DNA of 12,693 nucleotides from Phenylobacterium sp. (GTDB lineage Bacteria > Pseudomonadota > Alphaproteobacteria > Caulobacterales > Caulobacteraceae). Below the pieces are notes generated by a model. That model was not told the origin of the DNA. It saw nothing but the letters and a program-made list of their open reading frames with translations, and ran no database searches. Each line of letters starts with the position of its first letter. Position 1 is the stretch's first letter. Of the stretch, positions 5,946-12,693 are shown one piece after another. A program made the translations under genes and the position numbers. The stretch is from assembly GCA_028291285.1 (NCBI GenBank), contig JAQGIJ010000204.1, forward strand, positions 1-12,693, given 5' to 3'.

Positions 5946-6932
5946 ATGGCGTTCCAGTGGAACGCCGCGGCCCCCGCGCGCGTCGGGGAGCCCTGCGTCT
6001 TGAACCATTCGCCAGCCGAGAGTCCGGGCATCGAGGTGTGGAGCGGCGGCTGCGCCCGCTGGGAATGCGACACCCAGGACCACATGAACGTGCGCTTCCA
6101 CGTGGCCAAGGCCATGGAGGGCATGGCCAGCCTCGTGGCCGAGATGGGCCTGGCGCACGCCTTTTCCGCCACGGCCGAGACCACCGTGGACGTGGCGGAC
6201 ATCTACGTCCGCTTCCTGCGCGAGGCTCACGCCGGCGGCTCCCTCTACATGACCGGCGGCGTCGTCGAGTTCGGCGAGACCGACGCGCGCCTGCTGCTGG
6301 TGCTGCGCCATCCGGCGGGCGAGCCGGCCTCGGCCTATCAGGTGGTGGTGCGGCACGTGTCGGTGGCCGACGCTCGTCCGCTGCCGTGGCCGGAGCGGGT
6401 GCGCGCGCAGGCGCCGCAGCTGAAGGTGGAGGTCCCGCCCTACGCCGCCACGCGCACGCTGGACCTGGAGCCGTCGGCGGGGCTGGCCAGCCTCGAGCGG
6501 GCGCTGGAGCTGAAGCTGCCGCGCATCTCGCTGACCGTGCTCACCCCGCCCGACTGCGACGTCTTCGGCCGCATGCGCCCGGAGGTGTTCATCGGCCGGA
6601 TCGGCGACGGCATGCCCCGGCTGCTGCAGAAGAAGCCGTCGGGCGCCCAGGAGGATCGGCGGATCGGCGGCGCGGCGGTCGAGTACCGGCTGGTCTTCTT
6701 CCAGCGGCCGCGGCCCGGCGACCGCATCGAGCTGCGCTCGGGCGTCATCGAGCTCGCCGAACGCTACCGCCGCACGGTGCACTGGCTGCTCGATCCGGAC
6801 AGCGGCCGCGCCTGGGGCGTGGCGGCCAACGTCGGCATCCGCCTGGACCTGCAGACCCGCAAGACGCTCCCCTTCACGCCCGAGGTGGTCGCCGAGGAGG
6901 GCGGGGCGGTGGTCGCCGGGATGAGCTTCTAG
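5946..6932 (+). CDS. Double hot-dog thioesterase-like protein
   Basis: This protein of about 328 residues is built from two hot-dog domains. The first (about 30-165) carries WECDTQDHMNVRFHVAKAME (39-58), the classic acyl-CoA thioesterase start with Asp42 and the HMN motif at 46-48, and ends YQVVVRHVSVADARP. The second (about 190-310) starts CDVFGRMRPEVFIGRIGDGM (204-223). It aligns with the first by Cys-Asp, Met and the long helix but lacks the His-Met-Asn residues. This looks like an ancient duplication in which only one half keeps the active site. Double hot-dog thioesterases hydrolyse acyl-CoA or acyl-ACP; the substrate is unknown here. The start is uncertain. ATG 5946 has no clear ribosome site and sits in an inverted repeat, while an in-frame TTG at 6000 has GGGGAG nine bases upstream; the TTG form would still contain both domains. 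The gene ends four bases before the convergent hydroxylase gene. Confidence 0.85.
   Translation: MAFQWNAAAPARVGEPCVLNHSPAESPGIEVWSGGCARWECDTQDHMNVRFHVAKAMEGMASLVAEMGLAHAFSATAETTVDVADIYVRFLREAHAGGSLYMTGGVVEFGETDARLLLVLRHPAGEPASAYQVVVRHVSVADARPLPWPERVRAQAPQLKVEVPPYAATRTLDLEPSAGLASLERALELKLPRISLTVLTPPDCDVFGRMRPEVFIGRIGDGMPRLLQKKPSGAQEDRRIGGAAVEYRLVFFQRPRPGDRIELRSGVIELAERYRRTVHWLLDPDSGRAWGVAANVGIRLDLQTRKTLPFTPEVVAEEGGAVVAGMSF
5948..5966. repeat. Perfect 8-bp inverted repeat overlapping the annotated start codon
   Basis: GGCGTTCC (5948-5955) and GGAACGCC (5959-5966) are exact inverted copies separated by AGT. The left arm begins at the G of ATG 5946. In RNA it would form a strong GC-rich stem with a 3-base loop at the start codon. 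As DNA it is a good candidate for a repressor site, particularly if translation begins further downstream. Confidence 0.6.
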
Positions 6933-6936
6933 CGGC

Positions 6937-7623
6937 TCAGACCTCCGCCCACTGGCGCAACAGGTTGTGGTAGCAGCCGACCAGCGTCCGCCGCGCGTCG
7001 GCGTCAGCGCCGGTCAGGTTCAGCTGCTGGATCGCGCCGTCCATCTCGAACAGCAGGGCGCGGCGGGCGTCGTCGCGCACCAGGCTCTGCACCCAGAAGA
7101 CGCAGGCGAGCCGCTCGCCGCGCGTCACCGGCGTCACCTGGTGCAGGCTGGTCGCCGGATAGAGCACCAGGTCGCCGGCCTCCAGTCGAACGCCGTGCGC
7201 GCCGTAGGTGTCGAAGATCTCCAGCTCGCCGCCGTCGTAGTCCCCGGTGTCGGTGAGGAACAGGGTGGCCGAGACGTCGGTGCGCAGCTTGCGCCCGGTG
7301 CGCGGATCGATCCGCACGCCGCCGTCCACGTGCGCGCCGAAGCTCATGCCTTCGCAGTAGCGGTTGAACATCGGCGGGTAGACCAGGTTCGGCAGCGCCG
7401 CGCTGATGAATAGCGGATGCCGCTCCAGCGCCTGCAGGACGATCGCCTGGCACTCGGCGGCGAGCGTCGAGGCCTCGTCGATCTGCTGGTTGGCCTTGAC
7501 CGCCGCGCCCTGGTGGCCGGCGGTCGCCCGCCCGGCGACCCAGGCCTCGCCGGCGCCCGCCAGCAGCGCCCGCAGCCGGCCCACCTCATCGGGCCCGAGA
7601 GCCTGGTCGACGGTGATCAGCAT
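6937..7623 (-). CDS. piuC: PKHD-type Fe(II)/2-oxoglutarate hydroxylase, PiuC/YbiX family
   Basis: This 228-residue cytoplasmic protein is a full-length member of the PiuC/YbiX family. The iron ligands are His98 and Asp100 (FGAHVDGGVRIDP) and His161 (ATSLHQVTPV); Arg171 in RGERLACVFWVQS is the likely 2-oxoglutarate carboxylate ligand. Other family marks are VYPPMFNRYCEGMSFGAHVD (81-100), YDGGELEI and GDLVLYPA. The family uses Fe(II), oxygen and 2-oxoglutarate to hydroxylate a substrate that is still not settled. It is repeatedly found next to Fiu/PiuA siderophore receptors, as here. The gene starts 11 bases after the receptor stop, with GCGAGAAG as ribosome site, so the two form an operon and should share iron regulation. 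The stop is four bases from the convergent thioesterase stop, with no room for a separate terminator. Confidence 0.95.
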   Translation of the reverse strand: MLITVDQALGPDEVGRLRALLAGAGEAWVAGRATAGHQGAAVKANQQIDEASTLAAECQAIVLQALERHPLFISAALPNLVYPPMFNRYCEGMSFGAHVDGGVRIDPRTGRKLRTDVSATLFLTDTGDYDGGELEIFDTYGAHGVRLEAGDLVLYPATSLHQVTPVTRGERLACVFWVQSLVRDDARRALLFEMDGAIQQLNLTGADADARRTLVGCYHNLLRQWAEV

Positions 7624-7634
7624 GCGCTTCTCGC

Positions 7635-9860
7635 CTAGCGCCGATAGACCAGGCTCAGCATGGCCGTCCGCCCCGAGCCCGGCACGGCGCGCCCGCCATC
7701 CGATTGGATCAGGCTGTCATAGTAGTTCGCGTTGGTCAGGTTGAAGAGGTTCAGGCGCACCTCGTAGTCCGCCTGGCGCCAGGCGAGCGTCGCATCGCAG
7801 CGCACATAGCCCGGCGCGCTCACCAGGTCGGTGTTGTTGGCGAAGCGCCGGGCGATATAGGTCGCGCCGCCGCCGACCTGCCAATGCGCTGGCAGGTCGT
7901 AGGTGGTCCACAGGGTGGCGGTGTCAGCCGGCGTATTGGACGGGACCTTGCCTTCCGTCCCCGGCGCGATGGCCGAGACGATCTTCGCGTCGAGATGGGT
8001 GTAGCCGCCGAACACCTGCCAGCCCTTGGCCAGCCGCCCCACCGCCCCCAGCCTGACGCCGCGCACGCGGATGTCGCCGTTGGCCGTGTAGGTGCTGTCC
8101 GGGTTCTGCGAGCGCGAGTTCGACTGCCGGATCTGGAAGGCCGCGGCGGTGACGTCGAGCGCCTCGTCCAGCAGCGACCACTTGGCGCCAGCCTCATAAG
8201 CCTCGTTCTTTTCCGGCGGCAGCGGCCGGCTGATGCCGGTGGTGGAGGTGAGCTGCTCCAGGGACGGATTAAACGAGGTCGAATAGGAGACGTAGTAGGT
8301 CTGCGCCGGCGTCGGCTGCCAGATCGCGCCGGCGCGCACGCTGGTGAAGTCCACCGTCTGGGAGGCCTGAGCCAGGCTGGTGTTCCCCGGCGTGTTGGCG
8401 CTGTTGACCGAGTTGCTGATCTTCGCCGCGAACCGCTCATAGCGCAGGCCTCCGACCAGCTTCAGCAGCGGAGTGAGGGTCACCGTGTCGTTGAGATAGG
8501 CCGCGGTCGTGTCGGCCTTGCCGCGGGCCAGATTTGCGAGGGTCTGCCCGCTTACCGGCGAGGCCGCGTAGGCGGGATTCAGCAGGCTGACGCAGCCCAC
8601 GTACCCCGCGGGCAGGGCGACGCCGTTGCAGGCTCCGGTGCGCGCGTAGCTCTGGTTGCGGTAGCTGTCGCGGCCGATTTCGCCGCCCACCAGCAGGGCA
8701 TGCGTGAGCGGGCCCGTCGTGAAGTCCCCGCTGGCCTCCAACTGGTCGTACAGCGAGGTGTCGCGGATCACCCGGTCGTGGCTCTGCAGCCGGACCGTCA
8801 GTTGATCCGGCGGCAGGCTGCTGGCGCCCGCGGGGTTGAGCGCCGCATAACCGCCCGGGCCGAGGATCCCGATCCCCTGTGCGGCGGTCTCGCGCGCATC
8901 CGTCCGCACACGGTTGACCTGCAGCTGGTTGCGGATCAGGGCGCCGCCGGCGAAGCGGCGCCTCAGCTCGACGCCCGCCGCGGCTACGTCCTGGACCGTC
9001 CGGTCGTCGGAATAGCCGTAGACGGTGTCGCGGCCGGTCCGCGCCGGCTCTCCGTTCAGCGGCGGCGCGCCGTAGTCCGGCCGGTCGCGGTTGTGCTGCA
9101 GAAGGGCCGAGAGCGTGAGCTCGGTGGCCCCGCCGATGCCGAAGCGGACGGAGGGCGCCACTCCATAGTCCCCCACGGTGGTCTTGCGGCGGGTGGAGAC
9201 CGCGCCCCACTGGCCCATCACCGCCACCCGCAGCGCCGCCTCGTCGGACAAGGGGACGTCCAGGTCTCCGGTGGCGCGGGCGAGGCCGTTGGTCGTGCCC
9301 GAGGCTTCCACCTCCTGGAGCGGGCGCAGGCTCGGGCGCTTGGAGACCTGGTTGATCGCCCCGCCGGTCGAGCCGCGGCCGAACAGCATCGAGGAGGGCC
9401 CCATCAGCACCTCCACGGAATCCAGGGCGAAGGTGTCGCGGTAGTACTGGCCGCGGTCGCGCAGGCCGTCCAGGAAGATGTCGGTGCCGGCGGTGAAGCC
9501 GTTCAGGTTGATGTTGTTGCCGATCTGGCCGCCTTCCGCGGCGCCCAGGGTGATCCCGGGCACGTTGCGCAGCGCATCGGCGAGCGAGGTCGCCCCCTGC
9601 GACTGCAGCAGCGCCTTGTTCAGCACGGTGATCGATTGCGGGATGTCATGCAGGTCCTGCGGCAGCTTCTCCAGGCCGTTCTGCGCGTCGCCGTAGCCGT
9701 GGACGGCAGCGACGACGGTGACGCCGTCGACGTGCGGCGCTTCCCCGGCCTGCGCCAGCGCGGGGGCCAGCGCCAGCGTGCCGGCCGCCCCTGCGCCGAC
9801 GAGCCGCGCGCGCCGGCGTGAGACGATTCCCGCCCTCCGGCTCCCCAGCCCCACGTGCAT
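7635..9860 (-). CDS. TonB-dependent siderophore receptor, Fiu/PiuA-like
   Basis: This outer-membrane receptor of about 741 residues has a signal peptide at about 1-38 (basic SRRRAR, hydrophobic stretch, cleavage near ALAQA). A possible TonB box (VTVVA, 47-51) comes next. The plug domain covers about 65-175, with DIPQSITVLN, LADALRNVPGIT, DIFLDGLRDRGQYYRDTFAL and VLMGPSSMLFGRGSTGGAIN. The remainder is a 22-strand barrel. Cys411 and Cys423 lie in a predicted external loop and could form a disulphide. The plug wording and the C-terminal SDGGRAVPGSGRTA are close to catecholate receptors of the Fiu/PiuA type, supported by the piuC gene behind it. There is no N-terminal signalling (STN) domain. The protein ends YRR rather than the usual aromatic residue. 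The start is slightly uncertain: GAGGG touches ATG 9860 but is well spaced (6 bases) for GTG 9854, codon 3. Confidence 0.94.
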   Translation of the reverse strand: MHVGLGSRRAGIVSRRRARLVGAGAAGTLALAPALAQAGEAPHVDGVTVVAAVHGYGDAQNGLEKLPQDLHDIPQSITVLNKALLQSQGATSLADALRNVPGITLGAAEGGQIGNNINLNGFTAGTDIFLDGLRDRGQYYRDTFALDSVEVLMGPSSMLFGRGSTGGAINQVSKRPSLRPLQEVEASGTTNGLARATGDLDVPLSDEAALRVAVMGQWGAVSTRRKTTVGDYGVAPSVRFGIGGATELTLSALLQHNRDRPDYGAPPLNGEPARTGRDTVYGYSDDRTVQDVAAAGVELRRRFAGGALIRNQLQVNRVRTDARETAAQGIGILGPGGYAALNPAGASSLPPDQLTVRLQSHDRVIRDTSLYDQLEASGDFTTGPLTHALLVGGEIGRDSYRNQSYARTGACNGVALPAGYVGCVSLLNPAYAASPVSGQTLANLARGKADTTAAYLNDTVTLTPLLKLVGGLRYERFAAKISNSVNSANTPGNTSLAQASQTVDFTSVRAGAIWQPTPAQTYYVSYSTSFNPSLEQLTSTTGISRPLPPEKNEAYEAGAKWSLLDEALDVTAAAFQIRQSNSRSQNPDSTYTANGDIRVRGVRLGAVGRLAKGWQVFGGYTHLDAKIVSAIAPGTEGKVPSNTPADTATLWTTYDLPAHWQVGGGATYIARRFANNTDLVSAPGYVRCDATLAWRQADYEVRLNLFNLTNANYYDSLIQSDGGRAVPGSGRTAMLSLVYRR

Positions 9861-9912
9861 CGCATCCCTCGACCGCCTCGCGGCCGACGAAGCTCAGCCA
9901 CCCGGCAGTGCT

Positions 9913-9931
9913 AATGCGAATAGTTCGCAAT
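9913..9931. promoter_or_regulatory. Candidate Fur box, proximal copy
   Basis: AATGCGAAT (9913-9921), central A, GTTCGCAAT (9923-9931) has the same form as the stronger box nearby: TGCRAAT, one base, RTTYGCA. One position next to the centre and one outer pair are unmatched. It lies 53 bases upstream of the receptor start. It follows the minus-strand TTGGCA (9936-9931), a 5/6 match to a -35 hexamer, so binding would cover the promoter spacer. Confidence 0.6.
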
Positions 9932-9940
9932 GCCAAGCCT

Positions 9941-9961
9941 TCTTGCAAATGATTTGCAAGA
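9941..9961. promoter_or_regulatory. Candidate Fur box, perfect 21-bp palindrome
   Basis: TCTTGCAAAT (9941-9950), central G, ATTTGCAAGA (9952-9961) is perfectly symmetrical. The 9-1-9 core architecture matches the Fur operator, and the AT-rich block stands out in this GC-rich DNA. It lies 81 bases upstream of the receptor gene. Fur with Fe(II) would be expected to repress the receptor-piuC operon. It follows the stop of the YceI gene, so it is not that gene's promoter. A transcription terminator is less likely because no T-run follows. Confidence 0.72.
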
Positions 9962-9983
9962 GCGCCGGCCTCAGGCTTGAGCC

Positions 9984-10628
9984 TCAGCGTTTCGGGGGCG
10001 GTGGCTGGGTGAACTCCGCTTCGATCATGACCTCGATCTCGTCGCCCACGCCGAAGTTCGTGCCGGGCGCCGGCAGGCCGTAGGTGATGCCGAAATCCGA
10101 GCGCCGGATCGTCCCGTGCGCCGAAAAGCCGATGCGCGAGCCCATCGGGTCGAAGCCACCCGCGGGATAGCCGCCGTTGTAGCTGGCCTCCAGCATCACG
10201 GGCTTGGTGACGCCGTGAAGGGTGAGGTCGCCGGTCACCTTGGCGGTCGTGGGGCCGGTGGGCTCGATCTTGGTCGAGCGGAAGGTGATCTTCGGGAACT
10301 TCGCCGCGTCCAGGAACTCCCGCTCGATCTGAGCGTCGAAGTTCAGCTTTGCCGGGTCGGGATAGTTGGTCTGCAGCGAGTTGGCGTCGATGTCCGCCGT
10401 CACTGACTGGGCCTGGGGATGCGCCGGGTCGAAGGCGAGCTTGGCGCTCATCCGGGTGAACCGCGCCGTGTAGTGCGACAGCCCCAGGTGGCTGATCCGG
10501 AAATTCAGGCTCCCATGCGCCATGTCCACCGCATAGGCGCCGGGCGGCGGCGGCGAGGGCTGCTGCGCGGCGGCCAGACCCGGCGTCGAGGCGAGGGCGG
10601 CGAGCGCTGCAAGGGCGAGGGCTTTCAT
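9984..10628 (-). CDS. YceI-family secreted lipid-binding protein
   Basis: This 214-residue exported protein has a signal peptide at 1-21 (MKALALAALAALASTPGLAA, cleavage near AAA-QQ), then a Pro-rich linker and the YceI lipocalin-like barrel from about 31. Family marks are YAVDMAHGSLNFRISHLGLS (32-51), FLDAAKFPKITFRSTKIE (105-122), the signature GDLTLHGVTKPVML (133-146) and GFSAHGTIRRSDFGI (167-181). YceI proteins bind polyisoprenoid or amphiphilic lipids in the periplasm; a precise role is not established. Start ATG 10628 has GGAG six bases upstream. The frame is open far upstream, but that part is a shadow of the divergent TPR gene. It is probably transcribed separately from the receptor operon, which lies downstream beyond the Fur-like boxes. 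Confidence 0.94.
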   Translation of the reverse strand: MKALALAALAALASTPGLAAAQQPSPPPPGAYAVDMAHGSLNFRISHLGLSHYTARFTRMSAKLAFDPAHPQAQSVTADIDANSLQTNYPDPAKLNFDAQIEREFLDAAKFPKITFRSTKIEPTGPTTAKVTGDLTLHGVTKPVMLEASYNGGYPAGGFDPMGSRIGFSAHGTIRRSDFGITYGLPAPGTNFGVGDEIEVMIEAEFTQPPPPKR

Positions 10629-10707
10629 CGGGGGCTCCGGCTTTGGCTTCACGAACCCAGGACGAACCGGGTCGACGAATGCCGACATACCACCGCTACC
10701 GGGGCCG

Positions 10708-10736
10708 TTGACAAGCCGCAGGGCGCGGCGCGTAGT
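10708..10736 (+). promoter_or_regulatory. Candidate sigma-70-type promoter of the TPR gene
   Basis: An exact TTGACA (10708-10713) is followed by 17 bases and CGTAGT (10731-10736), which matches TATAAT at three of six positions. It lies about 60 bases before the TPR start in the divergent gap between the YceI and TPR genes (10629-10796). No further structure is clear in this gap. Confidence 0.5.
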
Positions 10737-10796
10737 TTTGCAGAACGCCGGTCTTCGGCGGCCCGCCCACCGGCCGGCGCCGATGGAGCCTCGCGC

Positions 10797-11426
10797 ATGC
10801 AGCGAGCCCCGCACCTGAAGACCCTGGGCTTCCGGGCCGCCCTGGCGGCGCTGGCGCTGGGGGCCTACCTGGCTACTGACGCGGTGCGGGCGGACCCGCG
10901 GCCCGACCCGCGGCCGGACCAAATGACTCCCGGCTCGATCACCATCCTGGGCGGATTCCCCATGGCGGCGGAATGCGCCCGCGACGCCAAGGCCGGCGTG
11001 TTCGACCTGCCGGCCGACAAGATCTGCACCCAGGCCCTGCAGACCGAGGCCCTGACGGGCCGGGACATGGCCGCGACCCTGGTCAACCGCGGGATCATGC
11101 GCATGCACCGCACGACCATGGACGAGGCCCGGCGCGATTTCGACATGGCCATCCGCATCAAGCCGGATCTGGGCGAGGCCTACGCCAACCGCGGCGCCGC
11201 CGACCTCGCCCAGCACCGCGCCAGCGACGGCCTGGCGGACCTCGATCGGGCGATCGCGCTCGGCATGGAGGAGCTCGAGAAGGCCTACTTCAATCGCGGC
11301 CTCGCGCACGAGGCGCTCGACGACCTCAAGGCGGCCTACTTCGACTACAGGAAGGCCCTGGAGCTCGCGCCGACGTGGGACGCGCCGAAGAAGGAGCTGA
11401 TGCGGTTCACCGTCGTCAGCCGCTAG
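10797..11426 (+). CDS. Exported TPR-repeat protein
   Basis: This 209-residue protein starts at ATG 10797 with GGAG (10785-10788) eight bases upstream. A signal peptide or N-terminal anchor covers 1-32 (LGFRAALAALALGAYLATDA, cleavage near VRA). A Pro/Asp/Arg linker follows (DPRPDPRPD). Cys60 and Cys77 could form a disulphide in the periplasm. From about 92 to 195 there are three TPR units, seen as ATLVNRGIMRMHRTTMDEAR, AYANRGAADLAQHRASDGLA and KAYFNRGLAHEALDDLKAAY. TPR units bind other proteins, so this is a scaffold rather than an enzyme. The exact partner is unknown. A small exported protein follows after 49 bases and may be co-transcribed. An in-frame extension upstream to 10419 overlaps the YceI gene and is not coding. 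Confidence 0.88.
   Translation: MQRAPHLKTLGFRAALAALALGAYLATDAVRADPRPDPRPDQMTPGSITILGGFPMAAECARDAKAGVFDLPADKICTQALQTEALTGRDMAATLVNRGIMRMHRTTMDEARRDFDMAIRIKPDLGEAYANRGAADLAQHRASDGLADLDRAIALGMEELEKAYFNRGLAHEALDDLKAAYFDYRKALELAPTWDAPKKELMRFTVVSR
10893..10916 (+). repeat. Two tandem 12-base units within the TPR gene
   Basis: Two adjacent 12-base copies differing only at the last base encode Asp-Pro-Arg-Pro twice, just after the signal peptide. Such in-frame repeats can change in copy number and would alter only linker length. Confidence 0.7.
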
Positions 11427-11475
11427 CCATCAGCGACTGGGCTTCCCATGTGGGGGAGTAGTCCAGGAGCCTGTC

Positions 11476-11880
11476 ATGCGCGCCATTCTCGCCGCCGCTC
11501 TCGGCCTCGCGGCCGTCCCTATCCTCGGTCTCGCAGCGCCGGCGTCCGCCCAGCTGCTCACGCCGCGGCCCTTCGCCTCGCCGAACCTGCAGCAGCAGAT
11601 GGACCTGCAGCTGCGCCTCAACGCCCTTCAGGCGCAGCAGTCCCAGGCCAATAGCCAGGCCGTGACCCAGCAGAACCAGCTGATGAACCTCGAGGCGCAG
11701 CTTCAGGCGCAGCAGGCCTACGCCAACGTCCAAGCCGAGAGTGCGACGCCCAGGCTGGCGCCGCCTCCCGTCATCGGCCCGATGCCGCAGATCGACACCA
11801 GCCAGCTGGCCTCCATGCCCGACGCCGCGCTCGCGGCCTCGAACGCGCGGATCAGGGCCGCCGCCGCCAACCGTCATTGA
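11476..11880 (+). CDS. Small exported glutamine-rich protein, function unknown
   Basis: This 134-residue protein starts at ATG 11476 with AGGAG (11464-11468) seven bases upstream. A clear signal peptide covers 1-25 (MRAILAAALGLAAVPILGLA, cleavage near ASA-QL). Residues 39-86 are a probable helical or coiled-coil stretch with 17 glutamines in 48 residues (LQQQMDLQLRLNALQAQQSQ). A Pro-rich turn (PRLAPPPVIGPMP) and an Ala-rich tail follow. There is no cysteine, membrane segment or recognisable enzyme motif. I do not recognise the family; similar small periplasmic proteins occur in Caulobacteraceae. The position 49 bases after the TPR gene suggests shared transcription and perhaps a joint envelope role (inference). 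Confidence 0.8.
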   Translation: MRAILAAALGLAAVPILGLAAPASAQLLTPRPFASPNLQQQMDLQLRLNALQAQQSQANSQAVTQQNQLMNLEAQLQAQQAYANVQAESATPRLAPPPVIGPMPQIDTSQLASMPDAALAASNARIRAAAANRH

Positions 11881-11947
11881 TGCGGGCGGAGCGCTCGCCC
11901 TCCAGCGGCGTTATCGCCTCGGCATTCGATCAGGCGAGAGGCGCAAC

Positions 11948-12693
11948 ATGCGTTGGCAAGGCGGCCGCCAGTCCGGCGACATCGAGGACCGGCGCGGGCT
12001 CGGGCCCGTCGGCGTAGGCGGTCTGGGCGTCGGCGGCGTGGTGCTGGCCCTGATCGGCTACTTCGTCTTCGGCATCAGTCCGCAGACCACGCTGAACGCG
12101 GTGAACGGCGCCGGCGCACCGCCCGCGCAGCAGCAGGGCGTGCAGGGCAAGGTCGCCGACCCCGAGGGCCAGTTCGTCGACGTGGTCTCGACCAATGTGG
12201 ACGACGTCTGGAGCCAGATTTTCCGCCAGCAGGGCCGCAGCTATCGGCCCCCGCGGGGCGTGGTGCTCTACACCCAGGCCACCGGCACCCGCTGCGGCCT
12301 CGGCCAGTCGGCGATGGGCCCGTTCTATTGCCCGCAGGACCAGCGGGTCTACCTGGACCTCGCCTTCTGGCAGGAGCTGGAGGGCCGCTTCGGGGCCAGG
12401 GGCGACGCCGCCAAGGCCTATGTGATCGCCCACGAGATGGGCCACCACGTGCAGAACCTGCTGGGCGCCACCGGCCAGGCCGAGCAGATGGGCGCGCGCG
12501 GGGCCGAGAGCGGCTCGGTCAGGCTTGAGCTGCAGGCCGACTGCTACGCGGGGGTCTGGGCGGCGCACGCCTCGGAGGTCTCCGGCGGGCAGGTCGCGCT
12601 CGATCCAAAGGACGTCGAGGACGGTCTGCGCGCCGCCGCCGCGGTGGGCGACGACACCCTGCAGAAGGAGGCCACCGGACGCGTGGCGCCCGA
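11948..12693 (+). CDS. ypfJ: YpfJ-type neutral zinc metallopeptidase (3' end cut by window)
   Basis: From ATG 11948, with GAGAGG six bases upstream, 248 codons are open to the window edge. The N-terminus MRWQGGRQSGDIEDRRG is typical of the family. One membrane segment lies at about 22-43, so the domain probably faces the periplasm. The zinc-binding motif is HEMGHH at 162-167 (AYVIAHEMGHHVQNLLG), and Glu194 in the RLELQADCYAG segment is the likely third ligand. Cys116 and Cys128 flank the GPFYCPQD segment and may pair. The family is usually about 290 residues, so some 40 C-terminal residues are missing here. Its substrates are unknown. The 67-base gap before it holds a short GGGCG/CGCCC stem (11884-11900) without a T-run, which is not a convincing terminator. 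Confidence 0.94.
   Translation, partial: MRWQGGRQSGDIEDRRGLGPVGVGGLGVGGVVLALIGYFVFGISPQTTLNAVNGAGAPPAQQQGVQGKVADPEGQFVDVVSTNVDDVWSQIFRQQGRSYRPPRGVVLYTQATGTRCGLGQSAMGPFYCPQDQRVYLDLAFWQELEGRFGARGDAAKAYVIAHEMGHHVQNLLGATGQAEQMGARGAESGSVRLELQADCYAGVWAAHASEVSGGQVALDPKDVEDGLRAAAAVGDDTLQKEATGRVAP

Noticed and set aside
7704..9821. 705-codon open frame on the plus strand opposite the TonB-dependent receptor
   Set aside because: It is the antisense shadow of a clear receptor gene and has no recognisable motif or ribosome site.
9941..9961. The 21-bp palindrome as a transcription terminator of the YceI gene
   Set aside because: No T-run follows on the minus strand, the arms are AT-rich with a one-base centre, and a second similar copy lies before an iron-receptor gene. 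A Fur operator fits better.
10629..11309. In-frame 5' extension of the YceI gene on the minus strand
   Set aside because: ATG 10628 has a ribosome site and starts a signal peptide. The extension is antisense to the TPR gene.
11884..11900. GGGCG/CGCCC stem as a terminator after the glutamine-rich protein
   Set aside because: The stem is only five pairs with a seven-base loop and no T-run, so it is not convincing.

Overview
The window is GC-rich, densely coding bacterial DNA. Gene content, codon use and promoter style suggest an alphaproteobacterium of the Caulobacterales, most like Caulobacteraceae such as Phenylobacterium. This placement is inferred from protein style, not from a marker gene. 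I found no rRNA, tRNA, CRISPR array, insertion sequence or phage gene. There are twelve protein genes, of which the first and last are cut by the window edges.

Layout: (1) 1-2165: a GntR-type regulator (minus strand, partial) is divergent from a two-gene unit of a DUF35 zinc-ribbon/OB-fold protein and a thiolase-fold protein. Such pairs act on CoA thioesters in steroid, terpenoid or aromatic side-chain degradation. The thiolase member lacks the usual catalytic Cys and His, so it may be a lyase (aldolase) or another non-classical enzyme. (2) 2396-5880: a signalling and stress cluster on the plus strand, made of a hybrid histidine kinase (PAS-GAF-HisKA-HATPase-REC), a single-PAS protein with a helical tail, and a PRC-barrel protein. 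Each is preceded by a GGAAC-like element with TT 18-19 bases downstream, resembling alphaproteobacterial general-stress (EcfG/SigT) promoters. (3) 5946-6932: a double hot-dog thioesterase-like protein whose second half has lost the active-site motif. (4) 6937-9860, minus strand: an iron-uptake operon of a Fiu/PiuA-like TonB-dependent receptor and a PiuC/YbiX Fe(II)/2-oxoglutarate hydroxylase. Two related palindromes that look like Fur boxes lie upstream. (5) 9984-10628, minus: a secreted YceI protein. (6) 10797-12693, plus: an exported TPR protein, a small exported glutamine-rich protein and the start of a YpfJ-type zinc metallopeptidase.

Most genes belong to known families. The best leads are the regulatory architecture (the paired Fur-like palindromes and the possible shared stress promoter of the kinase/PAS/PRC trio), the catalytically atypical thiolase/DUF35 pair, and the inverted repeat lying on the annotated start codon of the thioesterase. 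I did not find a convincing wholly new multi-gene system.
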